DNA of 8,365 nt from the NCBI GenBank assembly GCA_003647095.1, contig QMME01000166.1, forward strand, positions 1-8,365, in the 5' to 3' direction. Below are positions 1 through 4,769 of the stretch, piece by piece (position 1 is the stretch's first letter; each line of letters starts with the position of its first letter). This stretch comes from Deltaproteobacteria bacterium (GTDB taxonomy: Bacteria; Myxococcota; B64-G9). Both the position numbers and the translations under genes were made by a program. The notes below the pieces were generated by a model. The model made no database searches. It was not told the DNA's origin and saw only the letters and a list, made by a program, of their open reading frames with translations.

Positions 1-25
1 GCAGAAGGTATCACAGGCCGGCGCC

Positions 26-31
26 GGGAGG
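26..31 (+). promoter_or_regulatory. Ribosome-binding site of nagZ, deciding the TTG start
   Basis: GGGAGG sits 7 bases before the TTG at 39. No ATG or GTG in this frame is available upstream in the window, and the next start-type codon is 24 bases into the gene. This site is the main reason for accepting TTG as the start. Confidence 0.7.
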
Positions 32-38
32 CAAAAAG

Positions 39-1124
39 TTGTCTGGGCGGCTGTTCAACGAAGTGGCGCGCCTGTTCGTGGCCGGTTTCGCGGGAGAGGA
101 ACTCGATGCCCGGGTGCGTGGCTTGCTCGGGCAGGGGTTGGGCGGGGTCATTCTCTTTTCCCGCAACCTGGCCCACTGGCGGGCGGCCCTGTCCCTGATC
201 GAAGAGGTCTACCGGGCCACCCCGTCCCACCCGCCCCTGGTAACCATCGACCAGGAAGGGGGGCGGGTGCAGCGCCTGGGTCCCCCTTTCCTGCAATTGC
301 CCCCCATGCGTCGGCTGGGCCGCAGCGGCGACGAGTCGTTGTGCCGGCAAGCCGCGCACCGGCTGGGGCTGGAGCTGCGGGCGGCCGGCATCTGGCTGGA
401 TTTCGCCCCGGTGCTCGATGTCGACAGCAATCCGCGCAACCCCGTCATCGGCGACCGCAGCTTCTCCGCCGATCCGCTGCAGGTGGCCCGCCTGGGAGTG
501 GCCTTCGGGTCGGGGCTGCAGCAGGCCGGGGTGGCCGCCTGCGGCAAGCACCTGCCCGGCCACGGCGACAGCTCGACCGACAGTCACCGGGAGCTGCCGC
601 GGCTGGAGCACGACCGCCAGCGTCTCGAGCGGGTGGAGCTGGTGCCCTTTGTCCGGGCCAGCGACCACCTGGCCACCATGATGATGGCGCACCTGCTGGT
701 GCCGGCCCTCGATGCCGAGCTGCCCACCTCGCTCAGCCCGGCCGCCTACCGCCTGGCCCGCGACCACCTCGGTTTCGGGGGAGTCATCTTCACCGACGAC
801 GTGGAGATGGCGGCGGTGGCCGAGGAGCCGGGGCCGGTGGAGGCGGCGGTGCGGGCCATCGCCGCCGGCGCCGACGTGGTGCTGGTCTGCCACCGGCCGG
901 AGCTGGTCGAGGAGGCCATTGCCGAGACGGTGCGGCGGGTCGAGACCGGTGCCGTTTTCCGCGCGCGCATCACCGAGGCCAACCGCCGCCTGGACGGGCT
1001 CGCCCGGCGCTTCCATGCCCACCGCGCCCGGCCCGACGGGGCACGCCTGCAGCGGTTGTTCTCCTCTCCCGAACGCCGGGAGCTGGAACGCCGGCTCCAG
1101 GATACAGAGGCAGTCATCACCTAG
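39..1124 (+). CDS. nagZ: Beta-N-acetylhexosaminidase, glycoside hydrolase family 3 (NagZ type)
   Basis: The 361-residue product is a GH3 beta-N-acetylglucosaminidase. In the NagZ family this cytoplasmic enzyme removes GlcNAc from GlcNAc-anhydroMurNAc (peptides) during cell-wall recycling. Visible motifs are IDQEGGRVQRL (residues 70-80), the KHLPGHGDSSTDSH block (170-183) that in NagZ supplies the mobile loop with the Asp-His pair (D181, H183), and FTDDVEM (251-257), which carries the nucleophile Asp. No signal peptide is visible, in line with a cytoplasmic enzyme, and the length is close to the usual 330-350. The start is TTG, chosen because GGGAGG lies 7 bases upstream at 26-31 and the NagZ fold begins at once (RLFVAGF). 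The frame stays open to the window edge, so a start further upstream is not formally excluded. It converges on the deformylase gene. I see no partner gene for recycling in the window. The family is clear; the exact substrate is inferred. Confidence 0.93.
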   Translation: MSGRLFNEVARLFVAGFAGEELDARVRGLLGQGLGGVILFSRNLAHWRAALSLIEEVYRATPSHPPLVTIDQEGGRVQRLGPPFLQLPPMRRLGRSGDESLCRQAAHRLGLELRAAGIWLDFAPVLDVDSNPRNPVIGDRSFSADPLQVARLGVAFGSGLQQAGVAACGKHLPGHGDSSTDSHRELPRLEHDRQRLERVELVPFVRASDHLATMMMAHLLVPALDAELPTSLSPAAYRLARDHLGFGGVIFTDDVEMAAVAEEPGPVEAAVRAIAAGADVVLVCHRPELVEEAIAETVRRVETGAVFRARITEANRRLDGLARRFHAHRARPDGARLQRLFSSPERRELERRLQDTEAVIT

Positions 1125-1261
1125 CCCGCCACCTCTTTCCAGCACGTCCAACAGGGGACGAATCGCGGTCGGCTCGAACCCCGGCGGCAAGGTGCTTGAG
1201 GGCCAATGGTGCGCCCACTCGGGTCACCAGCCGGGCGCTGAAACCCTGACCAGGAAATGGC

Positions 1262-1281
1262 GTCGGCCTTTTCAGGCCGAC
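1262..1281 (-). terminator. Hairpin at the 3' end of the deformylase gene
   Basis: On the minus strand this reads GTCGGCCT-GAAA-AGGCCGAC, a perfect 8-bp stem closed by a GNRA-type tetraloop. The deformylase stop codon TGA (1274-1272) spans the top of the stem and the loop. No run of T follows on either strand (minus-strand continuation is GCCATTTCC), so it is not a textbook intrinsic terminator. It may protect the 3' end, help a factor-dependent stop, or serve both converging genes. Confidence 0.4.
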
Positions 1282-2012
1282 ATGAACAGCAAGCCTTCGA
1301 GGTGATCGGGCGGGGAAACCAGGCTGACATCGGCCGGCTCTGCCGGCCGGGCGCGGCCCTTTTGCTCGAGCGCCTGGCGCCGCCTGCGGACTTCTTCCAT
1401 CGGCAGCAGTTCGCCCTGCAGCTTGTCGACGTACAGGATGCCTTCCAGGTGATCTATCTCGTGCTGCCACAGCACGGCGTTGGGTCCTTGCACCTCGGCG
1501 ATGACTTCCTTTCCCTCGTTCGTCTCGTAGCGCAGCTTGATCCAGCGGTTGCGGCGCACCAGGCCGCCGACGCCGGGAATGCTCAGGCAGCCCTCGTAGC
1601 CGTCCTGACAGTCGTCCGAGCGTTCGAGAATCAGGGGATTGCGCGCAAAGACGATGTAAGGATGGTCGGTCTTGTAGTCCAGCTCGAGCACGGCCATCCG
1701 CAAGCCCAGCCCCACCTGCGGCCCGGCGATTCCCACGCCCTGCTTGCGGCGCATGGCCGCCTCCATGCGCCGGGCGACGTCTCGCAGGTCGAGGCCGGCC
1801 GGCACCGGACGGGCCCAGCGGCGCAGCACGCGCGTGGCCGGACTGCCGCGGGTGACCACCTCGAACTCCCTGCCGCCGGCGGCGAGCCGCGACCGCTCGT
1901 CGTCGCGCCAGGCGAATCCGCGCCCGGCCGCGCGTGGACCGGCGCATCCGGAAAACAACGGCAGTGTCGCCAGCCCGCCCAGGGCCAGCATCTCTCTCCT
2001 CGTCCAGCGCAT
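1272..2012 (-). CDS. Peptide deformylase with a twin-arginine lipoprotein signal
   Basis: The 246-residue product has all three peptide deformylase motifs: GVGIAGPQ (92-99; family GxGxAAxQ with one Ala changed to Gly), EGCLS (140-144, metal-ligand C142) and HEIDH (184-188, ligands H184 and H188, catalytic E185). The family removes the N-formyl group from nascent proteins using Fe2+ or a similar metal and normally works at the ribosome. Here a signal precedes the core: TRREML (4-9), a short hydrophobic stretch, then LFSGC (19-23), a lipobox-like site with Phe at -3. That predicts Tat export of a folded metalloprotein and lipid attachment at C23. I chose the ATG at 2012 over one 14 codons upstream because GGAGGT lies 6 bases before it. 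A tail of about 40 residues follows the usual core and ends in a second DHLEG. No fmt-like gene is adjacent. The family is certain; the location is inferred. Confidence 0.92.
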   Translation of the reverse strand: MRWTRREMLALGGLATLPLFSGCAGPRAAGRGFAWRDDERSRLAAGGREFEVVTRGSPATRVLRRWARPVPAGLDLRDVARRMEAAMRRKQGVGIAGPQVGLGLRMAVLELDYKTDHPYIVFARNPLILERSDDCQDGYEGCLSIPGVGGLVRRNRWIKLRYETNEGKEVIAEVQGPNAVLWQHEIDHLEGILYVDKLQGELLPMEEVRRRRQALEQKGRARPAEPADVSLVSPPDHLEGLLFMSA

Positions 2013-2018
2013 GGCAAC

Positions 2019-2024
2019 ACCTCC
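2019..2024 (-). promoter_or_regulatory. Ribosome-binding site of the deformylase gene
   Basis: On the minus strand GGAGGT lies 6 bases before the ATG at 2012. It fixes the start so that the protein opens with the twin-arginine signal, rather than 14 codons upstream. The same hexamer precedes the upstream lipoprotein gene. Confidence 0.75.
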
Positions 2025-2044
2025 AGCCGGGGAACGGGCGAGAA

Positions 2045-2263
2045 TCAAGGACAACCTGCCGGGTAACAGCCGGCATTTTCCGGACAGGCCAATGGATCAT
2101 CGGCGGTAGGACAGATCGGCCAGCTCGGCTCCAGCTTGCCCGCCGAAAAACTGGCACCGGGACCGACGATCCAGGTTTTCGAACCTTCGCTTCCCAGGAT
2201 GTCACAACCAGCCAACACCACGCAGAACAACAAGAGCGGCATCTTTCCAAGACAAGTATTCAT
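2045..2263 (-). CDS. Small Cys-rich lipoprotein upstream of the deformylase
   Basis: This is a 72-residue predicted lipoprotein of unknown family. Residues 1-19 form a Sec-type signal (MNTCLGK, then a hydrophobic run) ending in the classical lipobox LAGC with C20 as the lipidated residue. The mature part is only about 53 residues, rich in Gly and Pro, and has four Cys in its last third (C51, C60, C66, C71), enough for two disulfides in the periplasm. GGAGGT sits 5 bases before the ATG, a strong reason to call the gene real despite its size. The stop is 32 bases before the deformylase start on the same strand, so the two are very likely one transcript. It ends Gly-Cys-Pro with no other domain. 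Function is unknown; a role as a partner of the deformylase is only inferred from spacing and shared envelope targeting. Confidence 0.75.
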   Translation of the reverse strand: MNTCLGKMPLLLFCVVLAGCDILGSEGSKTWIVGPGASFSAGKLEPSWPICPTADDPLACPENAGCYPAGCP

Positions 2264-2268
2264 GGCCT

Positions 2269-2274
2269 ACCTCC
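2269..2274 (-). promoter_or_regulatory. Ribosome-binding site of the small lipoprotein gene
   Basis: GGAGGT on the minus strand, 5 bases before the ATG at 2263. It supports translation of an otherwise short reading frame. Confidence 0.7.
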
Positions 2275-2489
2275 AGTTTCCATACAGCGACCAGGAAGAG
2301 AGAAAGTCAATCGTTTTGTCTCCGCCTTCTCCCCAAGACCATGCTTGTCCGCCATGGCCCGAAGAGACGCCGTCACTGCCGCGCCTCTCGCACGCCAGTC
2401 GAACCGGGCCTGTCCCCGGGCTTCATAGTTGGCTGCCTTCTTCGGTGCTCGCCCCGAAATTGTTCAAGTGTTGCAAGCACGTCATCTGT

Positions 2490-2507
2490 CCGGCCGGGCA
2501 AGGCCGG
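2490..2507 (-). terminator. GC-rich inverted repeat after the barrel-like lipoprotein gene
   Basis: CCGGCC and GGCCGG form a 6-bp stem around a 6-base loop, starting 10 bases past the stop codon at 2518-2520 on the minus strand. No T-run follows (ACAGATGACG), so it is at most a weak or factor-assisted terminator. Confidence 0.22.
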
Positions 2508-2517
2508 TGCCGGGGCG

Positions 2518-3303
2518 CTAGGGAGGAAAGGCGCCCATCATGGTATCGCGCGAGAACGAGCCGCCGAGCGAGATTATGTGCATTCCCTGGGCGTAGGTGG
2601 CCGTCTCCCACAGCTCCCAGTACATCACCCCCTCCGCCTGGGTGTAGTATGTGTACTGGAGGTAGACCGGCCCCACCCGCAGCCTTCCGCCGAGCTCCCA
2701 CGTGCGCACCTTGCCGTCGAACTCCCTGTGATCGTAGCTAAAAGGCCAGAAGATCCTGCCGTACACGCCGAGCGCGGTGGCCCACTCGACGTTGCCCCGG
2801 GGCTGTAGCTCGGCCCCGGCGGTAAGGGCCCAGCCGCTTCCGCCGATCTCGGGGCCAATGCCCACCGAGAAGTAGTCGTTCTGCACTGTCACGTACGTCC
2901 AGAACCCGAGCGTGTTGTACCACGTGCCGTCCTTGAGATTCTCCCACGCGGGAAAGTAGAACCCGGCCATGAGGCCAACGGTGTTGCCGAGCAGCGTGGA
3001 GTAGCCTGCCGAGAGCTGCAGGGGATTCAGCTGGGTGGGTTTGCTGCCGTCGACACAGCCTTGGAAGTTGTCGCAGGAGCCGGTACGACCCAGACCCCAC
3101 TGAAAGCTCATGCTCCCCTCTACCACCAGGCCCTTGAGGGTCTCGTTGGAAGGCGTGGAGGGAACCCTGAGCGGATGTACCAGTGGCGTGGTGCAACCCA
3201 GCACGAGCAGGAGCAGGAGCAGGGAAGCCAGCCTTGCAACCAGGAAGGTGCGTTCGTTGCTCTTCATCACGCCGTGAGACGTGCTATCGCCACGAAGATT
3301 CAC
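2518..3303 (-). CDS. Lipoprotein with beta-barrel-like body, unknown function
   Basis: The 261-residue product has an N-terminal hydrophobic run of Leu ending in VLGC, so C37 is the likely lipidated Cys. The mature part is rich in Gly and aromatic residues, with many short alternating stretches such as GLMAGFYFPAW, WTYVTVQNDYFSVGIG and GPVYLQYTYYTQ and a final strand-like MHIISLGGSFS. This suggests a small outer-membrane beta-barrel or an envelope beta-sandwich. Two Cys six residues apart (C77, C83) could form a disulfide. I recognise no family. The start is ambiguous: GTG at 3303 has GGGAG 6 bases upstream and fits the promoter seen at 3325-3353; ATG at 3321 has GAGGA 9 bases upstream but would lie at the transcript start; ATG at 3267 gives the most usual signal length but lacks a ribosome-binding site. 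By eye its G+C looks somewhat lower than its neighbours. It appears to be a single-gene unit. Confidence 0.8.
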   Translation of the reverse strand: MNLRGDSTSHGVMKSNERTFLVARLASLLLLLLVLGCTTPLVHPLRVPSTPSNETLKGLVVEGSMSFQWGLGRTGSCDNFQGCVDGSKPTQLNPLQLSAGYSTLLGNTVGLMAGFYFPAWENLKDGTWYNTLGFWTYVTVQNDYFSVGIGPEIGGSGWALTAGAELQPRGNVEWATALGVYGRIFWPFSYDHREFDGKVRTWELGGRLRVGPVYLQYTYYTQAEGVMYWELWETATYAQGMHIISLGGSFSRDTMMGAFPP

Positions 3304-3309
3304 GGGTAA

Positions 3310-3314
3310 CTCCC
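3310..3314 (-). promoter_or_regulatory. Ribosome-binding site favouring the GTG start at 3303
   Basis: GGGAG on the minus strand lies 6 bases before GTG (3303-3301). It competes with GAGGA at 3335-3331, which lies 9 bases before ATG 3321 but would be upstream of the start of a transcript made from the promoter at 3325-3353. Confidence 0.5.
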
Positions 3315-3324
3315 TTTCCATGAT

Positions 3325-3353
3325 ATTATGTCCTCGGAGAAACGCCCCCTCAA
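3325..3353 (-). promoter_or_regulatory. Candidate sigma70-type promoter of the barrel-like lipoprotein gene
   Basis: On the minus strand TTGAGG (3353-3348; 4 of 6 to TTGACA) is followed after exactly 17 bases by CATAAT (3330-3325; 5 of 6 to TATAAT). Transcription would begin near 3318-3320, giving a leader of about 15 bases before the GTG at 3303. The surrounding stretch is AT-rich compared with the window. Known consensus plus ideal spacing make it believable; it is not proven. Confidence 0.48.
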
Positions 3354-3419
3354 ATCGAAAAGACGTTTCGGCTGAACCCCGACGGGAGAGCAGGTGATCA
3401 ATTTCATCGACAACAGTGC

Positions 3420-3435
3420 CGCCGCCTGCGCGGCG
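3420..3435 (-). terminator. Short hairpin directly after the cyclase stop codon
   Basis: On the minus strand CGCCGC-GCAG-GCGGCG forms a 6-bp stem with a 4-base loop, beginning right after the TAG at 3438-3436. No T-run follows. It could end or protect the cyclase transcript ahead of the next gene's own promoter. Confidence 0.25.
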
Positions 3436-4629
3436 CTAGGCAACACTCACCGCGAGCACCGTCACCGGCTCGTCCACGTTCTTGAAGGCCTGCTTGCCGC
3501 GGGGCGAGAACTTGAAGCGGGGCAGGTTTTCCAGGGAGGTGGCCTTCATGGCCTCGGCCACCGCCTGGTAACACTCGCCGGTGGTCAGGATCTCGCCCGC
3601 CGCCGCGGCGGAGCACAGGCGGGCAGCCAGGTTCACGCTGTGGCCGATGGCGGTGTAATCCATGCGGGTCTCCGTGCCCAGGTTGCCGACGAAGACCTCG
3701 CCGCTGGTCACCCCCAGCCCCACGCCGGCCGCCGGCAGATCCGCTTTCCGCCAGGCGGCCAGCGTCCGTTCATGGGCGGCGATCATCTCCAGCGCGGCCA
3801 GCAGGCCGCGCAGGGGATGGTCGTTCATGGCAACCGGTGCCCCGAAGACGGCCATCACCTCGTCGCCGATGAACTTGTCCACCATGCCACCGAACTTCTC
3901 GATGCAGCCGACCATGTTGGTCAGGAACTCGTTGATCATCTTCTGCAGGGTGTCCGGGGCCAGGCGCTGGGTGATGCGGGTGAAGCCGCGCAGGTCGGCA
4001 AAGAGTACCGTCACCCGGCGGCGTTCCATCTGCATGAAGCTCTCCTCGGGTCGCAGCAGCATCTGTTCGATGACCTCGGGAGCGACGTAGCGGGCGAAGG
4101 TGTTTTCCAGCCAACGCAACAGGGTGATGTCCTGGATTATCAACTCCACCCGGCCCTTGACCTCGTTGGCGACGAAACGCAGGACCGGATCACAGACCGG
4201 CCGCGACCCGGTGGCCGGCAACTTGTCATCGTCGAGCCCCGGGCAGACGCGCTCGACCACCACCGTGCTGCCGGTCACCAGGGCCGAATCGACCACCGAG
4301 CGCAGGACCCCCTTGCCCAGGGGACCCTGATCCCACTTGTCCAGCGGTTCACCCAGGACCCGGCGCCGGTCGGCGATGTCGAGCAAGCGTGCCATGGGGG
4401 TATTGATGTAGCCGATGGTCATGTCGGCATTGACCTGCAGGATGAGTTCATCGAGGCCCATCACCGTTCCACTACCGTGGGTAGCCGATGATGGAACCAG
4501 GCTGGGCCCGAGCGTCATGCCCGTGCAACGCACTCCCGCGTGCAGTCTCTTGAGTTCTTCGCGCAGGCGCGCGTTTTCGCCCTCGAGATCGCCGAGCCGT
4601 TTCTCCAGCTCCTCCACAGCAGACGCCAT
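3436..4629 (-). CDS. Class III adenylate cyclase with N-terminal coiled coil and PAS-like domain
   Basis: The 397-residue product probably makes cAMP from ATP. Residues 4-31 form a Glu/Leu-rich coiled coil, 57-170 a PAS-like sensor (GLDELILQVNADMTIGYINTP onward), 171-195 a short linker helix (RYVAPEVIEQML), and about 203-395 the catalytic domain. Visible catalytic features are FADLRGFT with metal-binding D212, KFIGDEVMAVFG with D256, substrate-choosing K252 and D325 (MDYTAIGHSVNLAARL), and transition-state N333 and R337. Lys plus Asp at the selecting positions favours ATP over GTP. No membrane segment or signal is seen, so the enzyme is cytoplasmic and likely works as a dimer. The start is the ATG with AGGAGT 6 bases upstream, not a start 12 codons earlier. 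It diverges from the kinase gene across 140 bases. No PAS ligand can be assigned, and no cAMP-receptor gene is in the window. Confidence 0.93.
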   Translation of the reverse strand: MASAVEELEKRLGDLEGENARLREELKRLHAGVRCTGMTLGPSLVPSSATHGSGTVMGLDELILQVNADMTIGYINTPMARLLDIADRRRVLGEPLDKWDQGPLGKGVLRSVVDSALVTGSTVVVERVCPGLDDDKLPATGSRPVCDPVLRFVANEVKGRVELIIQDITLLRWLENTFARYVAPEVIEQMLLRPEESFMQMERRRVTVLFADLRGFTRITQRLAPDTLQKMINEFLTNMVGCIEKFGGMVDKFIGDEVMAVFGAPVAMNDHPLRGLLAALEMIAAHERTLAAWRKADLPAAGVGLGVTSGEVFVGNLGTETRMDYTAIGHSVNLAARLCSAAAAGEILTTGECYQAVAEAMKATSLENLPRFKFSPRGKQAFKNVDEPVTVLAVSVA

Positions 4630-4635
4630 GCCTTG

Positions 4636-4641
4636 ACTCCT
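4636..4641 (-). promoter_or_regulatory. Ribosome-binding site of the cyclase gene
   Basis: AGGAGT on the minus strand, 6 bases before the ATG at 4629. It decides the start against an in-frame ATG 12 codons upstream, so the protein begins MASAVEELEKRL at the coiled coil. Confidence 0.75.
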
Positions 4642-4649
4642 AGCACCAG

Positions 4650-4661
4650 GCCGGGCCCGGC
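4650..4661. repeat. Perfect 12-bp GC palindrome in the divergent region
   Basis: GCCGGGCCCGGC is its own reverse complement. It lies 20 bases upstream of the cyclase start, in that gene's probable leader. It could be an operator or an mRNA hairpin, but such palindromes also arise by chance in GC-rich DNA. Confidence 0.4.
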
Positions 4662-4668
4662 ACAAGAC

Positions 4669-4697
4669 TTGATCTTCATGCCACCAGCTAGCATAGT
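4669..4697 (+). promoter_or_regulatory. Candidate promoter of the kinase gene
   Basis: TTGATC (4669-4674; 4 of 6 to TTGACA) and CATAGT (4692-4697; 4 of 6 to TATAAT) are spaced by 17 bases. Transcription would start near 4704 and give a leader of about 65 bases to the GTG at 4770. The match is moderate, but the spacing is ideal and the position sensible. Confidence 0.35.
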
Positions 4698-4709
4698 TGC
4701 TCCAGCAAC
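4696..4709. repeat. Inverted repeat at the kinase promoter, possible operator
   Basis: GTTGCT-CC-AGCAAC is a perfect 6+6 inverted repeat. It overlaps the last bases of the candidate -10 box and the predicted start of transcription, which is a usual place for a repressor site. It lies between the divergent cyclase and kinase genes. No regulator can be named. Confidence 0.4.
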
Positions 4710-4769
4710 AGGTACGGATCGGCTACCACCAGCGTCCGCGGCAGTTCACACCAGCGATGGCGGTGTCAA

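Larger units (their letters stand above)
2264..2517. other. Intergenic stretch without a supported gene
   Basis: These 254 bases separate two minus-strand lipoprotein genes. The only clear structure is a GC-rich inverted repeat at 2490-2507. The minus strand contains two overlapping mini reading frames of 20 and 17 codons, neither with a good ribosome-binding site. I could not find a convincing promoter for the small lipoprotein gene: a TTGACT at 2310-2305 pairs only with a very poor -10 that would start the transcript inside the ribosome-binding site. Confidence 0.6.

Noticed and set aside
1..38. Possible end of an upstream gene
   Set aside because: All three plus-strand frames are open across these few bases, with no stop codon to mark a gene end, so nothing can be concluded.
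1150..1200. Minus-strand GGGTTCGAGCC resembling a tRNA T-loop
   Set aside because: The flanking bases cannot pair as a 5-bp T-stem, and no anticodon arm, D-arm or acceptor stem is found around it.
341..1305. Overlapping plus-strand frames inside and past nagZ
   Set aside because: Ala/Gly/Arg/Pro-rich shadow translations of the nagZ codons. The GH3 motifs are only in the frame starting at 39.
1257..2066. 269-codon open frame on the plus strand, opposite the deformylase
   Set aside because: Antisense to a well-supported gene, low-complexity composition and no recognisable motif. The long minus-strand frame 1117-2250 is likewise a frame shadow.
2282..2310. TTGACT -35-like box upstream of the small lipoprotein gene
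   Set aside because: The partner 17 bases on is CTGTAT, a very poor -10, and transcription would begin within the ribosome-binding site, leaving no usable leader.
2397..2485. Two overlapping mini reading frames (20 and 17 codons) on the minus strand
   Set aside because: No ribosome-binding site of quality, no hydrophobic or conserved pattern, and they read through otherwise featureless intergenic DNA.
3394..4491. 365-codon open frame on the plus strand, opposite the cyclase gene
   Set aside because: It lies almost wholly antisense to a gene with clear catalytic motifs, is full of His/Gln/Gly of the kind produced by reading GC-rich codons backwards, and shows no domain or ribosome-binding site.
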